Below are positions 37,101-44,527 of a DNA stretch of 64,000 nt, one piece after another. A program made the translations under genes and the position numbers. The notes beneath the pieces are model-generated. The model worked only from the letters and a program-made list of their open reading frames with translations, was not told the origin of the DNA and did no database searches. Source of the DNA: Agreia bicolorata (GTDB lineage: Bacteria; Actinomycetota; Actinomycetes; Actinomycetales; Microbacteriaceae). The stretch covers positions 60,678 to 124,677 of the forward strand of contig NZ_JYFC01000009.1 of the NCBI RefSeq assembly GCF_000938265.1, in the 5' to 3' direction. Every line of letters starts with the position of its first letter. Positions within the stretch are counted from its first letter, which is position 1.

Positions 37101-37834
37101 GGCGCCTCTTCGATGACCTTCTGGTTGCGTCGCTGCAGCGAGCAGTCGCGGTCGCCGATCACGGCGACGCGGCCGTCGCCGGCGCCGAAGAGCTGCACCT
37201 CGACGTGGCGGGCGGGCCGCACGAGGCGCTCGAGAAACACGCCGGCCGAGCCGAAGTTCTTCTCGCCGAGGCGGGCGACCCTGTCGTAGGCCTCGCGCAC
37301 CTCGTCGAGGGTTGTGCAGGCCTGCATGCCGATTCCGCCGCCGCCGCCCGTGGCTTTGAGCATCACGGGCAGCCCGATGCGCTCCGCCTCGGTCACCGCC
37401 TCATCGGCCGACGAGAGAAGTCCGGTGCCCGCGAGCATCGGAACGCCGGCGCGGGCGGCCAGCTCCCTGGCCGTGTGCTTCTCGCCGAACGAGGCGATCT
37501 GCTCTGCAGTGGGGCCGATGAAACTCATTCCCGCGGCCTCGATGCGGCGTGCGAAGTCGAGGTTCTCAGACAGAAAGCCGTAGCCGGGGTGGATGGCGCC
37601 GATGCCCAGCCGCTCGGAGACCTCGAGGATCGTGTCGATGTCGAGGTACGACTCCTTGGCCGGAGCCGGGCCGAGGCGCACGGCCTCGTCGGCCTCGCGC
37701 ACGTGAGGAGCTGCGCGGTCGGCGTCGGAGTAGACCGCCACCGTGCGAAGTCCGAGAGTGCGCGCCGAGCGGATGATGCGGCGCGCGATCTCGCCCCGGT
37801 TGGCGATGAGGAGGGTGTCGAAGGCGGGGGTCAT
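34181..37834 (-). CDS. urea carboxylase / guanidine carboxylase (biotin-dependent)
   Basis: 1217-aa biotin enzyme. Order of domains: biotin carboxylase ([17 protein letters not shown] at the N-terminus, ATP loop [12 protein letters not shown], to about residue 460); carboxyltransferase halves of the KipA/KipI type ([29 protein letters not shown] onward and [18 protein letters not shown] onward); and biotin carboxyl carrier domain with biotinyl K1179 in ALEAMKMES. It carboxylates urea to allophanate, or guanidine to carboxyguanidine. The two flanking DUF1989 proteins favour guanidine, since in known guanidine operons they form carboxyguanidine deiminase. I cannot place the specificity residue with certainty. 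Confidence 0.95.
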   Translation of the reverse strand: [1217 protein letters not shown]

Positions 37835-38568
37835 GCGTGGTCCGATCCGTCGGTGGGGGCCGTCACGATCATGCGCAGCGGAGTGCAGTTGAAGTCGTTG
37901 CAGGGGTTGTTCATCTGTGGGCAGTTAGAGACGATCACGAGCACGTCCATCTCGGCCCGCAGTGCCACGCGCTTGCCGGGTGCCGACATGCCGTCGACGA
38001 TGCCGAGCGTGCCGTCGGCCTCGACCGGAACGTTCATAAACCAGTTGATGTTCGAGACGAGGTCGCGGGCGCCCAGGCCGTGGCGGGCGGCTTCGGCGAG
38101 AAAGTTCTCGCGGCAGCCGTGCTGGTGCTCGGTGTGGAACCCGTAGCGCAGGGTGTTCGACTCCTTCGAGCAGGCGCCACCGATGGTGTCTTGCCGGTCG
38201 ATCTCGTTGCCGGTCACGGTCATCAGGGGGCGTCCGAGGTTCGAGCGCAGAATCGACCCCTCCCTGAGGTAGGCGTTCTTCTGCCAGGCCAGGGTGTCGG
38301 GTGTGGAGTACCGCTCGTCTGTGTCTTGCGCGTTGTAGACCAGAAAGTCTGCGGACTGATTGCCACCGACATCCACGATCGTGAGGGTCTGGCCGGCGGT
38401 GAGTCGAGCCGACCACGGGGCGAGCGGCGCAACCGCTTCGTCGAGCACGATCGCGCCGGTCGCCAGCGGGCCGCTCGGGTCGAGCGTGGTGCCCTCGACG
38501 TAGTGGGCGCCCACGGGAACCGTCGTCTCGATGACGCGGTCTCCGACGGTGTGAGTGGTGATGGTCAT
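37831..38568 (-). CDS. DUF1989 protein, urea amidolyase-associated protein 2 (CgdB-like)
   Basis: 245-aa member of the DUF1989 family in the UAAP2 group. Visible: GQTLTIVDVGGNQSADFLVYNAQDTDERYS, the GACSKESNTLRYGFHTEHQHGCRENFLAEAARHGL segment with possible metal-binding Cys and His, NINWFMNVPVEADG and CPQMNNPCNDFNCTPLRM. With UAAP1 it is thought to form a carboxyguanidine deiminase in guanidine-degrading bacteria. It overlaps the carboxylase start and the UAAP1 stop by 4 bases each. Confidence 0.92.
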   Translation of the reverse strand: MTITTHTVGDRVIETTVPVGAHYVEGTTLDPSGPLATGAIVLDEAVAPLAPWSARLTAGQTLTIVDVGGNQSADFLVYNAQDTDERYSTPDTLAWQKNAYLREGSILRSNLGRPLMTVTGNEIDRQDTIGGACSKESNTLRYGFHTEHQHGCRENFLAEAARHGLGARDLVSNINWFMNVPVEADGTLGIVDGMSAPGKRVALRAEMDVLVIVSNCPQMNNPCNDFNCTPLRMIVTAPTDGSDHA

Positions 38569-39413
38569 AGTCCTCGGGCCTCCGCGTAGTCGATCGAGTT
38601 GAGATAGGCGCGGTTCACTTCGGGTGTCGCCGTGAACTGCGGGTTGCCAGGCAGAGTGGGCTCGCCAGGCCAGGCGTGCACGCGGAGAGGCCCGACCAGG
38701 TAATCATCTGCGGGGTCGAGCGGATGCGGCACATTGACGATCAGCACGAGCAGGGGCAGCTCGGCCACGAGCTCGACGTGCGTGCCCTCGCCCGCGCTGC
38801 CCAGAAACGAGAGCCCGCCATCCGCCTCGACGTGAACGCCCTGAAAGAACGAGACGCTGGGCGGCAGGTCGCGCCCGGTGAGTCCGTGTTTGGCTGCGGC
38901 GAGCAGAAAGCGGGAGCGGCCCGAGGGCGATGGGCCCTCGGGAGCCGCCGATCCGTATTTCGCCGTCGTCGATTCGTCGGTGCTGGTGCCGCAGAACGTG
39001 TCGTGCCGGCCCGAGGTGTCGGCCGTAATGGTCGCCAGCGCCCGGCCGTCGCCCGAGAGCAGGGGGTGACCTACGCCGAGGTACGCCTGCCACGGGATCT
39101 TGATCGTGTCGGCGACGTTGAGCCGTTCGTTCGTCTCGAGCGCGTTGTACACGATGACGTGGGCGCACGCGTTGCCGGTCGGATCGTCGAGGCGCAGCCG
39201 GGTGCCGCGGGCGATGATCCGGTGCGTGTAGCCCCCGGGCGCCACGGTCTCGGCCCAGACCAGGGCGTCGCGGTCGACGCCCTGGGGCACCACCGGCGAC
39301 GACGAGGCCGGCCGGTAGGGCATGTACTCCGAGGTGCGTTCGGCCTGGGCGCGTGCGTCGGCTCTCGCCGCCAGCACGCTGTCGGTCTGGTGGTCGTCGG
39401 CTATCGAGGTCAT
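38565..39413 (-). CDS. DUF1989 protein, urea amidolyase-associated protein 1 (CgdA-like)
   Basis: 282-aa partner of the protein above, UAAP1 group. Visible: GGYTHRIIARGTRLRLDDPTGNACAHVIVYNALETNERLNVADT and the TFCGTSTDESTTAKYGS region corresponding to the Cys segment of UAAP2, then PSVSFFQGVHVEADGGL. ATG 39413 begins the conserved part; upstream in-frame sequence is Arg/Pro-rich shadow. It lies 86 bases after the permease. Confidence 0.9.
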   Translation of the reverse strand: MTSIADDHQTDSVLAARADARAQAERTSEYMPYRPASSSPVVPQGVDRDALVWAETVAPGGYTHRIIARGTRLRLDDPTGNACAHVIVYNALETNERLNVADTIKIPWQAYLGVGHPLLSGDGRALATITADTSGRHDTFCGTSTDESTTAKYGSAAPEGPSPSGRSRFLLAAAKHGLTGRDLPPSVSFFQGVHVEADGGLSFLGSAGEGTHVELVAELPLLVLIVNVPHPLDPADDYLVGPLRVHAWPGEPTLPGNPQFTATPEVNRAYLNSIDYAEARGL

Positions 39414-39499
39414 GGTGCCGGTGCTCTCTTTCGGGCGGTGCGGATGCCGTGGGTCGGTTTTGGCGGTGAGGCTAGGTGCTGGTGGCGGCGGCGCTGGGG

Positions 39500-41095
39500 C
39501 TAGGCGATGGTCGCGACCGCGCCGGCGGGGGCTCCGGCCGGGGGTGCCGACGTCGGCAGGTGGCCGAGGTTGATGGCGCCGTGGCGGGTGCGGGCGTGGC
39601 GGTGCACGAAGAATCCGACGATCAGCGTGGCGCCGATGAAGAGCAGCGCGCTCCACTGCAGCCACCACGTCTCGCCCGTGAGGTCGTAGATCTCGGCGCG
39701 CGGCCAGACCAGGTTCACGACCATGCCGACCTGGTAGACGACGGCGATGATGTTCACCGGAATTCCCCACCGGCCGAGGCTGAACAGCGGCTTGCCGGTC
39801 TCGTCGACTCCGGGAGGAAATCCCTGATCGGGGGCCTTGAGGCGACGCACGAGCAGCGGCACCGTGACCCCGAGGTAGGCCAGATAGAGCATGGCGATGC
39901 AGAGGCTCGAGAGGGCAGTGAAGATGGCGGCCTGCCCGAAGTTGACCGCCAGAGCGAGGGCGGCGCCCACACCGATGACCACGCTGGTGGCGATGGGGGT
40001 GCCCGTGCGGGGCGACACCGCGGCGAGTGTGCGCCAGAACGGCAGGGCGCGCTCGCGGGCCATCGAGAACATCATGCGCGAACCGGATGTCTGCACCGCC
40101 AGGGTGCAGGCGAACACGGCGACCGCGACGGCCACGAGCAGCAGTCGACCGAAGACCGGACCGAGGCGCTCTGTCACGACATAGGCGATTCCGCCGCCGG
40201 CGAGGCTTCCGTCGGTGAGGCTCGGGGCCGCGATGAGCGCCGCGATGATCAGCAGCGCGCCTCCCAGGCCCGACACCACAACTGCTCGGATGATCGTCTT
40301 CGGGATCGTCTTGCGCGGAGCGTGCGTCTCTTCGGCGAGCTCACCGGCAGAGTCGAAGCCCACGAGTACGTAGGCCGCCATCAGAGACGAGGCGAGGAAC
40401 GCCCAGATGTAGGGGGAGTCGGAGGGGGCGGTGCCCTCGCTCGTGAACACCACCGACGGATCGCGAGCGGGTAGGAGCAGCAGGGCGGTGACCAGCACGG
40501 CCACGCCGACGATCTCGATGAGCACGCCGACGCTCGTGGCGAGAGCCATGATGCGCACGCTCAGAATGTTGACGACGGTGGTGATCACCAGCAGGATCAC
40601 GCCGAGCAGCACAGCATTCTGGGCGCCGGTCTCGGAGGCGAGCGACGGATCGGCGGTCGGTCCGCCGACGATCTGGAAGCCGTCCCAGATGGCGGGGAGG
40701 ACTGCCTGCACGGCGATCGCGGCGACCGCGACCGTGAGGGTCTGCGCCACGATCATGACCCAGCCGGTGAACCAGCCGAAGGTCGTTCCCGCGAGGCGGC
40801 TGGCCCACTGAAAGATGGAGCCGGCGATCGGCCAGCGCGCGGCGAGCTGCGCGAAGTTGAGGGCCACGAGCAGCTGGCCGGCGAAGACGAGCGGCCATGT
40901 CCAGAAGAACGCGGCCCCGCCGATGCCGAACCCCAGCCCGAAGAGCTGGAACACCGTCGTGAGGATCGAAACGAACGAGAAGCCTGCGGCGAACGAGGCG
41001 AAGGAGCCGACACCACGGTGCAGTTCCTGACGGTAGAGCTTGTGGTTCTGGTGGGCTGGAGCGAGGTGGATCGGGGATGGTTCCTGGGCACTCAT
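39500..41095 (-). CDS. APC-family amino acid/amine permease
   Basis: 531-aa transporter of the APC superfamily (amino acid/GABA permease group) with about 12 membrane segments. Visible: GVGSFASFAAGFSFVSILTTVFQLFGLGFGIGG near the start and LVGFDSAGELAEETHAPRKTIPKTII in the middle, a family signature. In this operon the cargo is probably urea, guanidine or a compound releasing them. ATG 41095 has GGAAGG 8 bases upstream. First gene of the operon. Confidence 0.93.
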   Translation of the reverse strand: MSAQEPSPIHLAPAHQNHKLYRQELHRGVGSFASFAAGFSFVSILTTVFQLFGLGFGIGGAAFFWTWPLVFAGQLLVALNFAQLAARWPIAGSIFQWASRLAGTTFGWFTGWVMIVAQTLTVAVAAIAVQAVLPAIWDGFQIVGGPTADPSLASETGAQNAVLLGVILLVITTVVNILSVRIMALATSVGVLIEIVGVAVLVTALLLLPARDPSVVFTSEGTAPSDSPYIWAFLASSLMAAYVLVGFDSAGELAEETHAPRKTIPKTIIRAVVVSGLGGALLIIAALIAAPSLTDGSLAGGGIAYVVTERLGPVFGRLLLVAVAVAVFACTLAVQTSGSRMMFSMARERALPFWRTLAAVSPRTGTPIATSVVIGVGAALALAVNFGQAAIFTALSSLCIAMLYLAYLGVTVPLLVRRLKAPDQGFPPGVDETGKPLFSLGRWGIPVNIIAVVYQVGMVVNLVWPRAEIYDLTGETWWLQWSALLFIGATLIVGFFVHRHARTRHGAINLGHLPTSAPPAGAPAGAVATIA

Positions 41096-41127
41096 GGGCG
41101 CGACCTTCCGCGGACAGGGACTCGAAT

Positions 41128-41145
41128 ACCTGTCGATTGACAGGT
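41128..41145. promoter_or_regulatory. palindromic operator candidate for the carboxylase operon
   Basis: ACCTGTC-gatt-GACAGGT, a perfect inverted repeat with 7-base arms, 33 bases before the permease start. It could be the binding site of the TetR regulator encoded at the operon end, or of a GntR protein. As a stem-loop it is too short to be a convincing riboswitch or terminator. Confidence 0.55.
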
Positions 41146-41193
41146 GATGCTCCCATGCTGGGCGACGGCAATTGCGAGCCGGTTTCGCGGTTG

Positions 41194-41796
41194 TTAAATG
41201 TACGTTTCGCGGCGCGCGACGATGGCCGCGTGCGGGCGGTATCCGAGGCCGGTGCGCGTGTGCGTCTCGACGACCTCGAATCCGGATGCGCGCAGCCGCT
41301 CGCTCAGCTCGGCCACGGGCCAGCGGTAGGCCGTCGTCACAGCATGGTCGAAGGGCTCGACGGCGGCGCCTTCGAAGAACCCCACCAGCAGTAGCCCACC
41401 GGGCCGCAGCACGCGCGCGATCTCGTCGAGGGCCGAGCCGATCGCATCCGGCGCGTGGTGAATCAGCGAATACCACGCGAGCACGCCGCCGAGAGATGCG
41501 TCGGATGCGTCGAGCGCCTCGACGCCGCCCGTCGCGAACCTCAGACCGGGGTAGGCCGCGCGGGCATGCTCGACGAACGCGGGCGTGAGGTCGATGCCGC
41601 GAATGTCGACGCCGCGCGCCGCGAGGAAGTTCGTCCAGTGGCCGGGGCCGCATCCGGCGTCGATCGCGGGACCGACGAGCTGGTCGCCCCACGTGCCGAT
41701 GAGCTCGCGGTCGGAGGGGTGCATGGCCTCGACCGATCCGAGCAGCTCGATGTATTCGACCGCCCGACCGGAGTACGCGTCGGCAACCTCGTTCAT
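41194..41796 (-). CDS. class I SAM-dependent methyltransferase
   Basis: 200-aa methyltransferase of the type 11/25 group. SAM motif I is AIDAGCGPGHWTNFLA, followed by motif II IRGIDLTPAFVEHARAAYPGLRFATGGVEAL, the post-motif YSLIHHAPDAIGSALDEIARVLRPGGLLLVG, and a C-terminal LRASGFEVVETHTRTG. ATG 41796 has AAAGG 7 bases upstream. Substrate unknown. It is 98 bases upstream of the permease on the same strand, but the palindrome between them suggests separate control. Confidence 0.9.
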   Translation of the reverse strand: MNEVADAYSGRAVEYIELLGSVEAMHPSDRELIGTWGDQLVGPAIDAGCGPGHWTNFLAARGVDIRGIDLTPAFVEHARAAYPGLRFATGGVEALDASDASLGGVLAWYSLIHHAPDAIGSALDEIARVLRPGGLLLVGFFEGAAVEPFDHAVTTAYRWPVAELSERLRASGFEVVETHTRTGLGYRPHAAIVARRETYI

Positions 41797-41886
41797 TCCT
41801 GCGCCTTTCGCCCGCCGATTCACGTGTTCGCGCTCCGTCGACAGATCGCTCCCCTTGCCGTTAATCGTCTCACTCCGTCACTTGAC

Positions 41887-41905
41887 CTGAGAACGGCCGT
41901 CTCAG
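41887..41905. terminator. weak stem-loop after the ABC-F gene
   Basis: CTGAGA-acggccg-TCTCAG, 6-base perfect arms with a self-complementary loop, between the ABC-F stop and the methyltransferase start. No T tract follows. It may be a weak terminator or an operator. Confidence 0.3.
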
Positions 41906-41962
41906 CTAGGGCGGCGCTGAACGATCGTCTATCGGACTGCGTGAACGGGCTAGAAGTTGCTT

Positions 41963-43567
41963 TCACAGTGTGTCAAGTACCAGCCGCGCGTCGAGTCGCA
42001 GCCGATCCAGGAAGAGTTCGTCGTGGCTCACTACGACGAGGCCGCCTCGCCATGCGCGGAGTACGTCGACAAGGTGATCGGTCGTTGCCATGTCGAGGTC
42101 GTTCGTCGGTTCGTCGAGCACGAGCAGTTGTGGTGATGGCTGCGCGAGGATAAGTCCGGCCAGGGCCACGCGAAACCGCTCCCCGCCCGACAGCGTCCTG
42201 GTCGGCCGGTCAACGACTGCGCCTCGTACTAGCAGGCGCGCGAGCGCGTCGCGCACGTCGCGTGTTGGAACGGTCGGCGCTACGCCAGCGACGTGCTCAA
42301 GCACGGTGCGATCATCATCGAGCAGGTCCTCCCGGCACTGGGGCAGCCATCCGATTCGGTCAGTGAGTGCCTTCGCGTCCGTGCCGGGAAGAGGATGCGG
42401 CCGGGTATCGGCTGCGCCGACGAGCCGCTCGAGCAGTGTGGTCTTGCCCATGCCGTTCGCCCCGACGATAGCGAAGCGCTCCGGCCCCTGGAGCACGGTG
42501 GTGCGGCCCCGCACGGTGAACTCGGCGAGGCGCCGCGCGGCGGGCACGCCCGGGTTGGGAAGGTCGAGTTTCACAGTGTCGTCATTCCGCACCTGCCGGG
42601 ATGCCGCATCGACGTGCTCGCGGGCGCGCGACTCGGCATCGGCGTGCCCCGACCTCAGCTTCCCGGCCGTGGCTTCTGCCCGGTTGCGCCTGGCATTTGC
42701 GAGGATCTTCGGCATCGACGCAGCGGACTTCTCTCCCGCCTTCGCGCGCCGGGCGATCGTGGTCTCGGCCTCCACCCGTTGTCGGCGCTCAGCCCGAAGC
42801 ACCTGTTCTGCTGAGCGCAGGTCGCGTTCAGCGGCCGTGTGTTCGATGGAGAGGCGTTCCTCGAAGGCAGACCATGTTCCACCGAAGGTACGCAGCGAGC
42901 CGTCGCGCAACTCAGCGATCTCGTCGACATGTTCGAGGAGCTCGCGGTCATGACTGACGATGACGAGCGTGCCGCGCCAGCGGTCGACCAGGTCGAGCAG
43001 GAGCCCGCGGGACCGGCGGTCGAGGTCGTTCGTGGGCTCGTCGAGCACTGCGATCGGGAGACCGCGCAGTCTCACCCCCGTCACGGCTGTGAGGACTGCC
43101 TGCCCGCCAGAGAGTGTCGCAACCGGCCGACGCAGGTCGGCGACCGCGAGTTCGAGCCCGGCTTCGTCAAGCGCGGCGATCGCCCGGGCCTCGATATCCC
43201 AGTCGTCGTCGACTACGTCGAAATGGTGCGGGTCGGCGTCCCCGCCGAGGATGGCGTGCAGAGCGTCGAGTCGTTCACGCACGCCGAGCAGATCGGCGAC
43301 GGTGTGGTCTGGTCCGCGCACGAAGCGCTGCGGCAGCAGGTCGACCGGTCCCGTCGTCGAGACGTTTCCTCTTGTTGGGACGAGGTCGCCGGTGAGTAGT
43401 CGTACGAGCGTGGACTTTCCGGCACCGTTGGCCCCGACGAGCCCGGTGCGCCCGCTGCCGAATGCGGCGCTGACCCGTTCGAGGACGACCGAGCCGTCGG
43501 GCCAGGCGAACGAGCAGTCGGTGAGAACGATGGATGGCGTGGTGATGGTACTGAACGTGGTGGGCAC
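41963..43567 (-). CDS. ABC-F family ATPase
   Basis: 534-aa protein with two ABC domains and no membrane segments. Walker A boxes GANGAGKST (first) and GANGMGKTT (second), signatures LSGGQ and LSGGE, Walker B VLDEPTNDLD twice. The inter-domain linker (about residues 225-330) is Arg- and Ala-rich and coiled, as in ABC-F proteins that act on the ribosome and in some cases confer resistance to macrolides, lincosamides or streptogramins. The GTG start leaves about 360 bases of leader, long enough for attenuation control. Whether it is a resistance or a housekeeping ABC-F factor is not decidable here. Confidence 0.9.
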   Translation of the reverse strand: MPTTFSTITTPSIVLTDCSFAWPDGSVVLERVSAAFGSGRTGLVGANGAGKSTLVRLLTGDLVPTRGNVSTTGPVDLLPQRFVRGPDHTVADLLGVRERLDALHAILGGDADPHHFDVVDDDWDIEARAIAALDEAGLELAVADLRRPVATLSGGQAVLTAVTGVRLRGLPIAVLDEPTNDLDRRSRGLLLDLVDRWRGTLVIVSHDRELLEHVDEIAELRDGSLRTFGGTWSAFEERLSIEHTAAERDLRSAEQVLRAERRQRVEAETTIARRAKAGEKSAASMPKILANARRNRAEATAGKLRSGHADAESRAREHVDAASRQVRNDDTVKLDLPNPGVPAARRLAEFTVRGRTTVLQGPERFAIVGANGMGKTTLLERLVGAADTRPHPLPGTDAKALTDRIGWLPQCREDLLDDDRTVLEHVAGVAPTVPTRDVRDALARLLVRGAVVDRPTRTLSGGERFRVALAGLILAQPSPQLLVLDEPTNDLDMATTDHLVDVLRAWRGGLVVVSHDELFLDRLRLDARLVLDTL

Positions 43568-43930
43568 GGTGCTCCCGGTGGTGGTGACGGCGCACGACGA
43601 CCACCGCGCTCCCGGCCGAAGGCTGGGAACGACGGCCTCACCCGATCAGCGGGTAGGCACGGGCGGCGTCAATGCGAGGGCAACTGCTGCGTCATGGACG
43701 CAGTACCGGTGTTGATGCGCAAGGGCCTGTCTTTCGTGCGGGGAGCCCCCGTTTCCGCGAGCCGACCGGTCGGCCGGTGAGGTGGCCGCACCGACGTCGC
43801 GGCCCGCGACGAGGTACTCCTCAACGCTACGTGCGAGGCGGTGCAGCCCGCAAGGGCCCCGCCAGAAGTGCATCGCCTTACGTGCTGTGATTCCGACCAG
43901 TGCGGCCTGGCCTGCATATAGGTTGAAGAC
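43568..43930 (-). promoter_or_regulatory. long leader of the ABC-F gene; attenuator candidate
   Basis: Read on the minus strand this 363-base stretch has a TATATG box near its upstream end, a perfect 14-base palindrome GCCGACCGGTCGGC at 43761-43774, and short open frames. One of these, MTQQLPSH (43695 to 43669), ends 101 bases before the ABC-F start; another starts MHFWRGPCGLHR at 43873. ABC-F resistance genes are often controlled by such leaders, in which antibiotic-stalled ribosomes change RNA folding. I see no clear terminator with a T tract, so the mechanism is speculative. No other gene is supported here. Confidence 0.35.
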
Positions 43931-44338
43931 ATGCCCTCATTCCGCGTCGGCCCTATCTCATACACCGTAGGCAGAGCCGACTTTCTCGGCTCATTCTTCG
44001 ACACCATCACCGTTCGACTCGAAGATGGTTCGCGTGGAAGCAGGTATCCGCTCCTTGCTTCCTTGTACGCGGCTGGGGAACTCTCCTCTGCCAGCGCAGC
44101 CGTCGCCCGCGACGAGCTTCGAGATGTCGTTGACGCGCTCAGCGCCTTCCCGCCAACAGACGTGGTGTGGGATGCGGACGACTCCACTCGACAGCCGCCC
44201 TGGGGTGATGAGATAGCACCGTCGATTCTCACCTTGGCCGACTATCACGTCACAGCAGACGGCCGGCGGCTACATGAGGTGCTCGACACGGCTCTAGATG
44301 CGTCCGCGCGCGTACAACGACCGCTTCGCATTGCGTAG
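43931..44338 (+). CDS. Imm70-like immunity protein
   Basis: 135-aa protein with the pattern I associate with immunity protein 70: FRVGPISYTVGRADFLGSFFDTI at the start, GSRYPLL...LYAAGELSSASAAVARDELRDV in the middle, DVVWDADDSTRQPPWGDEIAPSI, and ADYHVTADGRRLHEVLDTALD at the end. Such proteins neutralise polymorphic toxins delivered by neighbouring bacteria. No toxin gene is adjacent, so this looks like an orphan immunity gene. Codon use is less GC-biased than the surrounding operons. It is divergent from the ABC-F leader. Confidence 0.75.
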   Translation: MPSFRVGPISYTVGRADFLGSFFDTITVRLEDGSRGSRYPLLASLYAAGELSSASAAVARDELRDVVDALSAFPPTDVVWDADDSTRQPPWGDEIAPSILTLADYHVTADGRRLHEVLDTALDASARVQRPLRIA

Positions 44339-44527
44339 CCGGAGAATCCTCCTGCTGGGAGGTGAGCGCACTCGTCCGACTGCTTTTTGCCATTGGGTCA
44401 CGCAACCGGGTGTCCAAAGTTCCGCGAAAGCTTCTGCAGTTCGACCCGCCCGCGCGGGACCGCTCATAGCCTGTGGGAAACCTCCATATCAGCGCGGGCT
44501 GCCGGAATTAATCGTGTTCGGTGGACG
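44339..44527. other. intergenic, no gene seen
   Basis: Between convergent genes. A small hairpin CCTCC-tgctg-GGAGG at 44349-44363 just after the immunity gene may be a weak terminator. Nothing else is recognisable. Confidence 0.4.

Noticed and set aside
36491..38146. 551-codon open frame on the plus strand
   Set aside because: Antisense to the carboxylase and UAAP2 genes, which are certain. Composition is Gly/Arg/Asp-rich shadow with no recognisable domain.
41096..41193. guanidine-I (ykkC) riboswitch upstream of the carboxylase operon
   Set aside because: I looked for the conserved ykkC segments on the minus strand and did not recognise them. The gap is only 98 bases and is dominated by a simple palindrome. 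A covariance search would be decisive.
41471..41490. GGATGCG-rich stretches in the methyltransferase gene as an operator
   Set aside because: They are coding copies of the genome-wide GCATCC/GGATGC hexamer and have no palindromic form.
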